Below, piece by piece: positions 47,301-55,850 of a stretch of 64,000 bases of DNA. Numbering within the stretch: position 1 is the stretch's first letter; every line of letters begins with the position of its first letter. The DNA is from Edaphobacter lichenicola (lineage in GTDB: Bacteria > Acidobacteriota > Terriglobia > Terriglobales > Acidobacteriaceae). The position numbers were made by a program, and so were the translations under genes. The notes under the pieces were generated by a model. The model saw only the letters and a program-made list of their open reading frames with translations. It was not told the origin of the DNA and did not search any database. Location of the stretch: the NCBI RefSeq assembly GCF_025264645.1, contig NZ_CP073696.1:3906001-3970000 (forward strand), in the 5' to 3' direction.

Positions 47301-47803
47301 TGGCCGCACGGCTCTCGAAGTCTCTCCTGATCCTTGCCGTCGCCTTCTTCTATTCACTCGTCGTCTTCAACAACACAACGGACTACAACTCCAACTACCA
47401 GTTCGTCCGCCACATTCTGCAGATGGACTCCACCTTTCCCGGCAATCACGGCATGTGGCGAGCGATCAATCAACCCGCCATCCACACACTCTTCTACATC
47501 TTCATCATCCTCTGGGAGACTGTGACGGCAATCCTCTGCTGGTGGTCTGGCATCGCGATGCTGCGCTCCATTCGTCTCGCACCAGAGAGCTTCTATCGCG
47601 CCAAAACACTGGGCGTAGCTGCTCTCACGTTAGGAATGCTGATGTGGTTCATAGCGTTTCTTTGCGTCGGCGGCGAATGGTTCCTCATGTGGCAGTCCAA
47701 AACATGGAACGGCCAGGACGCCGCGTTCAGAATGTTCGTCGTCCTCGGCATCGTGCTTCTCTATCTCACCATGCCTGAGCCAATCGCCCCTACAATCGAG
47801 TAA
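47300..47803 (+). CDS. DUF2165 family small integral membrane protein
   Basis: The 167-aa protein has four hydrophobic segments: SLLILAVAFFYSLVVF near the start, TLFYIFIILWETVTAILCWW, LGVAALTLGMLMWFIAFLCV, and MFVVLGIVLLYLTMP. The loops NNTTDYNSNYQFVRHIL and QMDSTFPGN are typical of DUF2165. Function unknown. The 1-bp overlap with the cytochrome gene suggests that the two work together, perhaps the membrane part of an electron-transfer pair. Confidence 0.85.
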   Translation: MAARLSKSLLILAVAFFYSLVVFNNTTDYNSNYQFVRHILQMDSTFPGNHGMWRAINQPAIHTLFYIFIILWETVTAILCWWSGIAMLRSIRLAPESFYRAKTLGVAALTLGMLMWFIAFLCVGGEWFLMWQSKTWNGQDAAFRMFVVLGIVLLYLTMPEPIAPTIE

Positions 47804-47880
47804 CTCCGTAAAATGCAGAGGTCCACTCATCACGATCTCCCGCATCAATAGCTTGTTCGCGCATAAGGTAGACCAACGCC

Positions 47881-49191
47881 ATGACAAATGACCTGTCTCC
47901 TCTCGCATCTCTCCGACACGCGCTCGCGTCCTCCGACAGCTATATCGACACTATCGCCACACTGGCCGCCGCCAAAGCAAACAGCAGCGCCTCTCACAAC
48001 ACCTACATCGCTCTCCAAACAGCCGAGTCGCTTCAACGCGCCGAGCAGCTTCCATCTCTCTATCCCGACGTCAACGACCGTCCCCCCTTATATGGAACGA
48101 CCATCTCCATCAAAGACTGCTTCGATGTAGAAGGCACCATCACCACCTGCGGCTCACGCTTCTATGCACAGTTCAACCCCGTCGCCGCAAATAACTCATG
48201 GGTTGCACAACGTTTGCTCGATGCAGGCGCTATCATCCCAGGCAAAACTCACCTTCACCAGCTCGCCTACGGGATCACCGGCGAAAACACCGACTACGGC
48301 AACTCCCTCCAGCCTCGCGATCCAACTCTGCTCACCGGAGGCTCTTCCAGCGGCGCTGCAGCCAGCGTGCAGGAGGGCTCTGCCCTCGCCGCCATCGGCA
48401 CCGACACCGGCGGCTCCGTCCGCGTCCCCGCTGCTCTCTGCGGACTCGCAGGCTACCGCTCCTCCCATGGCGTCAGCCGTGGCGAAGAGCGATGGGCCGA
48501 GGCCGCCCACCTTGCACCTTCGTTCGACACACTCGGCATCCTCTTCCGCGACCTTCGCGACGGCCCAGCTCTCGCCAACGCCATCTTCGACATCGCCGCC
48601 TCACCCGCGCCATCCCACCCACGCATCGGCTGCGTCGGCGAAGACTTCCTCCACGATGCCGAGCCCGAAGTCATCGAAGCCTACGCCGCATGGAAGCAAC
48701 AGCTTCTCCGGCACGGCGCCATACTCACTCCAATCGACACCACCTTCTGGGCCGACAGTCTGGAGATCTTCTCTCACATCCAGGCCAGTGAAGCAGCAGC
48801 GATCCATCGCGGCCACTATCAACACTTCGAACCAGCAATCGCCGAGCGTCTCGCGTGGGGAGCGTCCATCACCACAGAACAGCTCGTCGCCTTACACAAA
48901 CGCCTCGCAGTCTTCCGCTTTCAAATGTCGTTGATCTTCGAACAGGTCGATCTTCTCCTCGTGCCCTGCGCCCCGGTCAGCAAACTGCACGCAGGCCACG
49001 ACCAATCCAAGATCCGCCCGACCATCCTGCGCTACACAACACCCATCAGCCTGACTGGTCTTCCAGCCGTCACACTCCCCGGCGAGCACATCGGTGCAGC
49101 CTTCGGCACTGGCATGCAACTCATAGCCGCACCAATGCAGGACGCACCGCTTCTAGCCTTCGCAGCATCGCTCGCAACGCACAACACCTAG
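47881..49191 (+). CDS. Amidase (amidase-signature family)
   Basis: The 436-aa hydrolase has the full Ser-cisSer-Lys triad: Lys78 in SIKDCFDVEG, cis-Ser155 in GGSSSGAAASV and Ser179 in GTDTGGSVRVPA. The family includes AtzE, AtzF/allophanate hydrolase, HpxY and many amide hydrolases. The nearby HpxZ/AtzH-like gene favours an ureide-type substrate but does not prove it. No small HpxX/AtzG subunit gene was found nearby. Followed 61 bp on by the substrate-binding lipoprotein. Confidence 0.93.
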   Translation: MTNDLSPLASLRHALASSDSYIDTIATLAAAKANSSASHNTYIALQTAESLQRAEQLPSLYPDVNDRPPLYGTTISIKDCFDVEGTITTCGSRFYAQFNPVAANNSWVAQRLLDAGAIIPGKTHLHQLAYGITGENTDYGNSLQPRDPTLLTGGSSSGAAASVQEGSALAAIGTDTGGSVRVPAALCGLAGYRSSHGVSRGEERWAEAAHLAPSFDTLGILFRDLRDGPALANAIFDIAASPAPSHPRIGCVGEDFLHDAEPEVIEAYAAWKQQLLRHGAILTPIDTTFWADSLEIFSHIQASEAAAIHRGHYQHFEPAIAERLAWGASITTEQLVALHKRLAVFRFQMSLIFEQVDLLLVPCAPVSKLHAGHDQSKIRPTILRYTTPISLTGLPAVTLPGEHIGAAFGTGMQLIAAPMQDAPLLAFAASLATHNT

Positions 49192-49252
49192 ATCCACCAA
49201 ATAGGTCCACCAAAAACAGCAGATGCTACCCTGCTGAAAAACACCGGAGACA

Positions 49253-50239
49253 ATGCTGATGCGACCCCGAACGAGCTTAGCCGCCCTCTTCCTGATCGCA
49301 ACCCTCTGCTCGCTCACCGCCTGCAAGCGAGCAGCAACAACAGGCCCCATCGTCATCACATTCCAGACCGACTGGTACCCCCAGCCCGAGCACGGCGGCT
49401 TTTACGACGCGCTCCTCAAGGGCTACTACAAAGACGAGGGTCTCGACGTCCGCATCACACCCGGCGGCCCCTTCGTCTCCGCAGAAAACCAGGTCTCCGG
49501 TGGCGCGGCACAGTTCGCCATGGGCTCATCCGATCAGGTACTCGTCGCCGTCTCCCGCGGCCTTCCCGTCGTCGCCGTCATGGCCACGATGCAGCAGGAT
49601 CCGCAAGCCATCATGCTGCACAAAGACTCCCCCGTGCAATCTTTCGCCGACTTCAATGGTCACACCATCGCCGTCAAACCCGGCTCCATCTGGTTTCAAT
49701 ACCTTCTCAAGCGCTACAACCTCACCAACGTTCGCGAGATCCCCGCCACCTACAGCGTCGCCAACTTTCTCCAGGACCCCAACTACATCCAGCAATGCTT
49801 CGTCACCTCCGAGCCCTACTTCGCCCGCAAGAGCGGAGCCGAAATCAAAACCATGCTCATCAGCGACACCGGCTATCAGCCCTACCGCGTCGTCTTCACC
49901 GCAACATCTTTCCTACACGAACACCCCGAACTCGTCGCAAAGTTCGTCCGAGCCTCCCTCCGCGGCTGGCGCGACTATCTCAGCGACTCCACCACCGCCA
50001 ACACTGAGATCAGCAAACTCAATCCCGCCATGAGCCCCGATCAGATGCAGTTCAGCACGCAAACTCTACGCGATCAGCACTTCATCACCGGACCCGACCC
50101 CAATCAATTCGGCCACTTCATCTCCGACCGCTGGAGCACGATGTATCAACAACTCGTCGACCTCAAAGTCATCACAAATTCCATCGATCCGAAGACCGCC
50201 TACACCACGCAATTCATCGACGATGCCGCACGCCCATAA
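49253..50239 (+). CDS. ABC transporter substrate-binding lipoprotein, NMT1/THI5-like
   Basis: The 328-aa protein has a lipoprotein signal with lipobox SLTAC and an NMT1-type periplasmic fold: TDWYPQPEHGGFYDALLKGYY, EGLDVRITPGGP, FAMGSSDQVLVAVSRGLPVV and NGHTIAVKPGSIW. NMT1-like receptors bind pyrimidines, thiamin precursors, taurine or sulfonates, and small N-heterocycles. With the ATPase at 54903 and permease at 55851 it completes one importer. Start at ATG 49253 or 49259 (GGAG upstream). Confidence 0.9.
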   Translation: MLMRPRTSLAALFLIATLCSLTACKRAATTGPIVITFQTDWYPQPEHGGFYDALLKGYYKDEGLDVRITPGGPFVSAENQVSGGAAQFAMGSSDQVLVAVSRGLPVVAVMATMQQDPQAIMLHKDSPVQSFADFNGHTIAVKPGSIWFQYLLKRYNLTNVREIPATYSVANFLQDPNYIQQCFVTSEPYFARKSGAEIKTMLISDTGYQPYRVVFTATSFLHEHPELVAKFVRASLRGWRDYLSDSTTANTEISKLNPAMSPDQMQFSTQTLRDQHFITGPDPNQFGHFISDRWSTMYQQLVDLKVITNSIDPKTAYTTQFIDDAARP

Positions 50240-50280
50240 ATCTTTGTAGAAACAGTCTCGCCGCCGTGTTAGCGTTCAAC

Positions 50281-50850
50281 ATGGCCCCCAAAAATCTCTC
50301 CAGCCCGCAGCAGAAGGAGATAGACCGCCGATTCATGGAAGGTCTCATCCGCTTTACTGCGCTCAGTCTGGAGACCGCAGCGCCCGTTCCCTTCGGCGCG
50401 CTCATCGTCCACACTGCAACGGGAGAGGTGTTGATGCGTGGCCGCAACGCCGTCGGCCCCGAAAGCGATCCCAGCTCCCACGCCGAGCTTCGCACCGTCC
50501 GCAAGGCCACAAAAAAACTCAAGACCATCTCGCTCGCGGGCTACACGATGTACAGCACATGCGAACCCTGTCCAATGTGCATGGCCAACGCTCTCTGGGC
50601 CGGTCTCGACCGCGTCGTCTATGGCGCCACCATCGCCGACGCAAATCGCCACTGCCGCCAGATTCAAATACCGGCCAAAGAAGTAGCCCGTCGCAGCGAC
50701 ATGACCTGCATCGTCGAAGGCCCGTTCCTTCGCGCAGAGTGTTACGCTCTCTTCACTCACCCAAATATGTTGAAGGCCTTCGCCACCTGGAGCACACGCG
50801 CCAGCGGCACCCGCACCACACCCAAGCGTAAAAGGAGCCGCACGAAATGA
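50281..50850 (+). CDS. Nucleoside/guanine-type deaminase (CDA fold)
   Basis: The 189-aa zinc deaminase has His67 and Glu69 in SSHAELRTV and the paired Cys97/Cys100 in STCEPCPMCMAN, the full metal site. Length and layout resemble guanine deaminase and tRNA adenosine deaminase relatives, with a longer basic C-terminal tail (RTTPKRKRSRTK). It would hydrolyse an amino group from a purine, pyrimidine or similar ring. ATG 50281 is chosen over GTG 50266. The stop overlaps the next gene by 4 bp. Confidence 0.9.
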   Translation: MAPKNLSSPQQKEIDRRFMEGLIRFTALSLETAAPVPFGALIVHTATGEVLMRGRNAVGPESDPSSHAELRTVRKATKKLKTISLAGYTMYSTCEPCPMCMANALWAGLDRVVYGATIADANRHCRQIQIPAKEVARRSDMTCIVEGPFLRAECYALFTHPNMLKAFATWSTRASGTRTTPKRKRSRTK

Positions 50851-52211
50851 CCGCCTCCGACATCGCCGCCCTCACCACCTGTATCGTCGATCCCACCCGC
50901 GCCATCACCAACGCGCAGATCGTGCAGCGTCTCTCCCGCGACTTCTACTGGTACTCCCCCATCCTCAAAAAACAGCTCGACGACAAAACCGCAGAACTCG
51001 CCCTGCAACCCATCAACGTCGAAGAGATACAGCGCATCCTCGCCTGTTGTTATGAGCGCAACATCCCCGTCACCACTCGCGGTGCCGGCACCGGCAACTA
51101 CGGCCAGGCGGTTCCGCTTCACGGCGGGGTCATCCTCGACCTTGTCAACATGGACCGCATCGAAGCCATCACCCCCGAAGGCGTCGCCATCTGCCAACCA
51201 AACGTACGCCTCGGCACCCTCGAATCCACCGCACGCGAACAGGGCTTCGAGCTTCGCTGCTATCCCAGCACTATCGTTAAAGCCTCCGTTGGCGGCTTCC
51301 TCGGCGGAGGCTCCGGCGGCATTGGCTCCGTAGCCCACGGCGGCCTGCGCGACTTCGACACCGTCCGCGCCATCGAGGTCGTCACCATGGAAGCCGAACC
51401 GCGCATCATCCTCCACGAAGGCCAGGCCGTACACGACGTCCTCCACGCCTGGGGCACCAATGGCATCATCACAAAGATCTGGCTCGCCCTCACCCCTGCA
51501 GTCTCCTGGGCGCAATGTTGTGTCGCCTTCGACACCTTTGATCAGGCCTTCACCTTCTCCGAACAGGTCGCCTACGATCCCTACTGGATCAAGCGTCTCG
51601 TCACCACCTTCGAGTGGCCCATCCCCTCCTGCTTCGCACCAATCATCAACATCACACGCCCAAACAAATCTCTCATCTTCTTCATGGTCGCGGCAACGCA
51701 ACTCGCAGAACTCGAAGCCGAAGCAAAGACCGCCGGTGGCGAAATCACTTTGGCCGCCGACTACACCGGCCTTCGCACCACGCCCCTGCTCTCCGACTAC
51801 ACCTGGAACCACACCACCCTCTGGGCCATCAAGCAGGACGCAGCATTCACCTATCTGCAATGCGGCTTCAGCCCCACCGACGCACGCACGCAGTTCGCCA
51901 CACTCAAACGACACTTCGGCGATGAGATCCTCTTCCACATCGAGTTCATGAAGAACGGCGCCGGTACAGTCATCCCCGGCTCCATCCCTCTCATCCGCTT
52001 CACCACCGAGCAGCGCCTCAACGAGATCATCGACCTCTGCCGCTCCATCGGTGTCACCGTCGCTAACCCGCACGTCAACAACGTCGAAGGTGGCGGCCGC
52101 TACCGCGAAGACAACGTACAACTCCTCACCAAACAAAAGTACGACCCACGCGGCCTACTCAACCCCGGCAAGATGGTCACCTTCAAACCCGCATCCCAAG
52201 CCGCCATGTAA
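50847..52211 (+). CDS. FAD-binding oxidoreductase (GlcD/FAD_binding_4 type)
   Basis: The 454-aa protein has the PCMH-type FAD site (VTTRGAGTGNYGQAVPLHGG, about 70-90) and a second nucleotide block (ASVGGFLGGGSGGIGSVAHG). The C-terminal domain is of FAD-linked oxidase form, ending KYDPRGLLNPGKM. It probably oxidises a hydroxy or amine group of the cluster substrate. It overlaps the deaminase by 4 bp and precedes creatininase by 7 bp, so translation of the three is coupled. Confidence 0.9.
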   Translation: MTASDIAALTTCIVDPTRAITNAQIVQRLSRDFYWYSPILKKQLDDKTAELALQPINVEEIQRILACCYERNIPVTTRGAGTGNYGQAVPLHGGVILDLVNMDRIEAITPEGVAICQPNVRLGTLESTAREQGFELRCYPSTIVKASVGGFLGGGSGGIGSVAHGGLRDFDTVRAIEVVTMEAEPRIILHEGQAVHDVLHAWGTNGIITKIWLALTPAVSWAQCCVAFDTFDQAFTFSEQVAYDPYWIKRLVTTFEWPIPSCFAPIINITRPNKSLIFFMVAATQLAELEAEAKTAGGEITLAADYTGLRTTPLLSDYTWNHTTLWAIKQDAAFTYLQCGFSPTDARTQFATLKRHFGDEILFHIEFMKNGAGTVIPGSIPLIRFTTEQRLNEIIDLCRSIGVTVANPHVNNVEGGGRYREDNVQLLTKQKYDPRGLLNPGKMVTFKPASQAAM

Positions 52212-52218
52212 GGAGCCC

Positions 52219-53013
52219 ATGCAAACCTGGATCCCCGCCTCGCGCAACTTCGCCTATCTCAATTGGAAGCAGGTTGAAGCTCTGCCCAAAGATCACACCC
52301 TGCTCATCCTGCCCACCGCCGCCATCGAACAGCACGGTCACCACTTGCCGCTCGCCACTGACACTCTCATCAACAATCTCCTCCTCGGCAAATCCCTCGA
52401 AAAACTCCCGAACGACGCCCCCATCTACGCACTCCCTCCCGTCTGCTACGGCAAGAGCAACGAGCACATCGGCTTCCCCGGCACACTCTCTGTCTCCGCC
52501 TCGACCTTCATGGCCGTCATCCGCGACCTCGGCTCCAGCATCGCGTCCGCAGGGTTCAAAAAACTCGCTCTCTACAATACCCACGGCGGCAACTCCTCTC
52601 TCGTCGACGTTATGGCTCGCGATCTCCGCGCCGAGTTCAACCTCCGCGTCTTCTGCCTCTACGGCTCTGCCGGCGCATCATTCACCGGTTTAAACAAACA
52701 GGAAAAAACCTACGGCTTCCACGCTGGAGAGATCGAAACCTCTCTCCTCCTCGCCTCGACGCCGTCGCTAGTCGACACCACCGCTTACACCACCAACTAC
52801 ATCGCCGACATCGAACACCCCGAGCTTCTGCTCCCGGAAAACGCCTCCGCCACCTTTGCGTGGCTTACACGCGACATAGCCCCCAGCGGTGTCATGGGCG
52901 ATCCAACTCACTCCACCGCAGAAAAAGGCGAGCTTTGGATCGAAGAGGCCACCACTAAAATCGCCGCTGCCCTAGAAGCCATGTTGAAGTACGAAAACCA
53001 CCAGAAGCTTTAG
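52219..53013 (+). CDS. Creatininase-family amidohydrolase
   Basis: The 264-aa enzyme carries the metal motif IEQHGHHLPLATDT (Glu37, His39, Asp48), the YNTHGGN block (about 119-125) and FHAGEIETS (His168, Glu171/Glu173), the signature of creatininase, FAPy deformylase (ArfB) and MftE relatives. It opens cyclic amides or removes acyl groups. AAGGAG overlapping the preceding stop codon sets the start at 52219. Substrate not known; creatinine itself is only one option. Confidence 0.92.
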   Translation: MQTWIPASRNFAYLNWKQVEALPKDHTLLILPTAAIEQHGHHLPLATDTLINNLLLGKSLEKLPNDAPIYALPPVCYGKSNEHIGFPGTLSVSASTFMAVIRDLGSSIASAGFKKLALYNTHGGNSSLVDVMARDLRAEFNLRVFCLYGSAGASFTGLNKQEKTYGFHAGEIETSLLLASTPSLVDTTAYTTNYIADIEHPELLLPENASATFAWLTRDIAPSGVMGDPTHSTAEKGELWIEEATTKIAAALEAMLKYENHQKL

Positions 53014-53135
53014 CCACGAGGTGAAGATGGCAGTCGATCCCAAAGCAATACCAGAACCAACACAACAAACGCGAGCCTACGACCCGACCAACGGGAGGAC
53101 CGCAAAAGGTCATCGCCGCACAACAAGGTACACAC

Positions 53136-53181
53136 GCCACGAAGTGGCCGCCCCACGCGAAGTGGGCCCGTCCGGCAGGAC
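53136..53181 (+). repeat. Multi-hairpin intergenic repeat, short form (copy R1)
   Basis: A 46-bp unit of three mini-hairpins: GCCAC-GAA-GTGGC, CCCAC-GCGAA-GTGGG and GTCC-GGCA-GGAC. The first stem differs from other copies (GTCAC/GTGAC) by a paired change. An 18-mer (CCGACCAACGGGAGGACC) at 53084-53101, shared with 58823-58840, lies upstream. The next gene's ATG is only 12 bp after the repeat, so the repeat is in its leader. Confidence 0.85.
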
Positions 53182-53193
53182 AACATTACCCAA

Positions 53194-54906
53194 ATGACCA
53201 AGCCCCACATCGATTGCGGACAAGGCATCCACCTCCAACGCGCCGTCCCCTGCACGCTCTCCGACGGCACCATCCTCTACTCCGACCACTACCACCCCGC
53301 AAAACCCGGCCCACACCCCACCCTCCTCATGCGCCAACCCTACGGCCGCGACATTGCCTCCACCGTCGTCTACGCCCACCCAGTCTGGTTCGCCCGCCAC
53401 GGCTACAACGTTGTCATCCAGGACGTCCGCGGACGCGGCGACTCCACCGGAGACTTCTACCCCTTCCGCCACGAGCAGCAGGACGGCGTCGAGACCATCG
53501 CCTGGCTCCGCACCCTCCCCGAATCGAACGGCAAGATCGGCATGTACGGCTTCTCCTACCAGGGCATGACCCAGTGGCTCGCCGCCGCCGCCCAACCTGA
53601 AGGGCTCCTCTGCATCGCACCCACCCAAACCGCGCACGACCTCTACCGAGGCTGGTTCTACAACCACGGCGTGCTTCGATTAGCGTCATCCTTAGGCTGG
53701 GGCCTGCAGATGCTCAAGCAGGACGCCCGGCGCCTCCAACTCCGCGAAGCCAGCGACGCCCTCGAACGCACATGGTCATCGCTCTCCTCACAGATCCTCC
53801 ACACCCCAACCGCAACCCATCCTGCAATCAACGCCGAAGGCCTTCCAACCTACGTCACCGACTGGCTCCATCACGATCACCCCGGCAACTACTGGTCGCA
53901 GATGGACATCAGTACCAGCGCAGAAAAAATAAACGTCCCCGCCCTCCACATCTCCGGGTGGTACGACACCTACCTGCAAGGCAGCATCACCGGCTTCCGC
54001 GAAATATGTAACCGTGCTGGTTCGCAGCACGCCCGCGACAACCAATACCTCCTCGCCGGTCCCTGGATTCACATTCCCTGGGGCAACCGCATCGGCACAC
54101 AAAACTTCGGCCCCACCGCAAACCTCGACACCGACGCCCTCCACCTACGTTGGTTCAATCACTGGCTCAAGGACTCCGGCGAATTCTCCACCGAGCCACG
54201 AATCCGCTACTTCGCCCTAAACCAAAATCAGTGGCGCACCGCCGCAAAATGGCCCACTAACAACCATACCCTCTACCTCCACAGCGAAGGCCGCGCCAAC
54301 TCCAGCAAAGGCGACGGCGTCCTCACCTCCGCAGCGCCACAAACAAACGAACCTCCGGACATCTTCGTCGTAGACCCCGAAGTCCCCGTCATCGCTCCCG
54401 GAGGCATCACATCCGCCACCGGCTGCCACAATCAATCCGCACTCGAACTCGGCAATAACCTCCTCATCTACACCACCGCGCCATTCACCGCATCACTCCA
54501 CATCTTCGGCACCCCTGCAGTTACGCTCAACGCAACTACCTCCGCGCCCTTCGCCGACCTCGTCGTAAAACTCGTCTGCCTCCGCCCCAACACCGACGCC
54601 GACTTCATCTGCATCGGCGCCGCCCGCAGCACACACCTCTTCGCAACTACATACAAACCCGACACACCATACAAATGGCACTTCGAACTTGAGTCCACCT
54701 CCTGGGTCTTTCAACCCGGCGAGTCCCTCCGCATCGAGATCGCCGGCAACGCCTACCCCCTCTATGACCGCAACCCCGGCACCGCAACTCCACCATCAAA
54801 GGCCACCTCGTGGGACTGGCAACGCTCCACCCACATGATCCACCACGATCCCGCAAGTCCTTCAGCCATCCACCTTCCGGTCGTTGAAGAAATGGCGGGC
54901 CAATGA
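53194..54906 (+). CDS. CocE/NonD-type alpha/beta hydrolase (peptidase S15 family)
   Basis: The 570-aa protein has an S15 hydrolase core with nucleophile Ser121 in GMYGFSYQGM, Asp258 in ISGWYDTYL, His293 in GPWIHIPWG, and a C-terminal jelly-roll (XPD C-terminal) domain from about 380. Relatives cleave esters, acyl-peptides or Xaa-Pro bonds. No signal peptide is seen, so it is cytoplasmic and may act on an imported substrate. It follows repeat R1 and overlaps the ATPase gene by 4 bp. Confidence 0.92.
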   Translation: MTKPHIDCGQGIHLQRAVPCTLSDGTILYSDHYHPAKPGPHPTLLMRQPYGRDIASTVVYAHPVWFARHGYNVVIQDVRGRGDSTGDFYPFRHEQQDGVETIAWLRTLPESNGKIGMYGFSYQGMTQWLAAAAQPEGLLCIAPTQTAHDLYRGWFYNHGVLRLASSLGWGLQMLKQDARRLQLREASDALERTWSSLSSQILHTPTATHPAINAEGLPTYVTDWLHHDHPGNYWSQMDISTSAEKINVPALHISGWYDTYLQGSITGFREICNRAGSQHARDNQYLLAGPWIHIPWGNRIGTQNFGPTANLDTDALHLRWFNHWLKDSGEFSTEPRIRYFALNQNQWRTAAKWPTNNHTLYLHSEGRANSSKGDGVLTSAAPQTNEPPDIFVVDPEVPVIAPGGITSATGCHNQSALELGNNLLIYTTAPFTASLHIFGTPAVTLNATTSAPFADLVVKLVCLRPNTDADFICIGAARSTHLFATTYKPDTPYKWHFELESTSWVFQPGESLRIEIAGNAYPLYDRNPGTATPPSKATSWDWQRSTHMIHHDPASPSAIHLPVVEEMAGQ

Positions 54907-55697
54907 CGACCCCGCCAATCACTGTCCCCGTCATCGCCTTTGACCGCGCCACCAAGCGCTACCCCGCCTCCAAAGGCGCGACCGCAACCGTCCTTGAATC
55001 CATCACCACCCAGGTCCAACGCCGCGAGTTCGTCAGCATCATCGGCCCCTCCGGCTGCGGCAAATCCACCCTCCTCAAGATGGTCGCCGGCCTCAGCCCC
55101 GTCACCACCGGCGACATCGCCATCCACGGCATGACTCCGCAGAAAGCCCGCGAGCTAGTCTCCTTCATCTTTCAGGACGCGACTCTCCTCCCATGGCGCA
55201 CCGTCCGGCAAAACGTCGTCCTCGGCCTCGAGCTCGACGGAATGGCTCGCGAGACCCGCACCGCCAAAGTCGACGCGGTCCTCGCCCTCGTCGGTCTCTC
55301 TCACGTCGCCGACTCCTACCCTCGCCAGCTCTCCGGCGGCATGAAGATGCGCGTCTCCATCGCCCGCGCGCTCGCCACACGCCCCCAACTCCTCCTTCTC
55401 GACGAGCCCTTCGCCGCCCTCGACGAGATGACCCGCGACCGCATCAACGAAGAGCTACTCCGACTCCGCGAAGAGCAGAACTGGACCGCCCTCTTCGTCA
55501 CGCACTCCGTCGCCGAAGCGGTCTTCCTCTCCACTCGCATCCTGATCCTCGCTCTCACACCCGGACGCATTGCACACGACATACCCATCGATCTACCCTT
55601 CCCACGCACCGAAGCCACTCGCCGCAGCGAAGCATTCGACCGCACCATCGCCGCCGTCTCTCGAGCCCTAAGAGGAGTGACCCATGCAACGAACTAA
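54903..55697 (+). CDS. ABC transporter ATP-binding protein (SsuB/TauB-like)
   Basis: The 264-aa ATPase has Walker A GPSGCGKST, Q-loop FIFQDATLLPW, signature LSGGMKMRVSIARA, Walker B LLLLDEPFAALD and the switch His in FVTHSVAEAV. This subfamily powers nitrate, taurine, sulfonate and pyrimidine importers, in line with the NMT1-type receptor upstream. The ATG overlaps the S15 stop by 4 bp. Repeat R2 separates it from the permease gene. Confidence 0.95.
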   Translation: MTTPPITVPVIAFDRATKRYPASKGATATVLESITTQVQRREFVSIIGPSGCGKSTLLKMVAGLSPVTTGDIAIHGMTPQKARELVSFIFQDATLLPWRTVRQNVVLGLELDGMARETRTAKVDAVLALVGLSHVADSYPRQLSGGMKMRVSIARALATRPQLLLLDEPFAALDEMTRDRINEELLRLREEQNWTALFVTHSVAEAVFLSTRILILALTPGRIAHDIPIDLPFPRTEATRRSEAFDRTIAAVSRALRGVTHATN

Positions 55698-55723
55698 TCA
55701 TCACCACAAAACAAAGTACACAA

Positions 55724-55811
55724 GTCACGAAGTGACCGCCCGAACCGGGGTCCCCGCAAACAGGTCTTCGTTTGCGGGGTGGCAGAGCGCAGTGGGCCCG
55801 TCCGGCAGGAC
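55724..55811 (+). repeat. Multi-hairpin intergenic repeat, long form (copy R2)
   Basis: An 88-bp version: the outer GTCAC-GAA-GTGAC and GTCC-GGCA-GGAC hairpins are kept, and the middle is replaced by a longer hairpin, CCCCGCAAAC/GTTTGCGGGG with an 8-nt loop. It is nearly identical to copy R5. It lies inside the presumed transporter operon, between ATPase and permease. Confidence 0.9.
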
Positions 55812-55850
55812 AAAGAGTCTCTCAACCAACAAAAAAGAGGATCACTGCAA

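Noticed and set aside
50757-52136. 459-codon open frame on the minus strand
   Set aside because: It lies opposite the FAD oxidase, whose conserved motifs are clear. Its product is Asp/Glu/Val/Gly-rich, the usual antisense shadow of C-ending codons.
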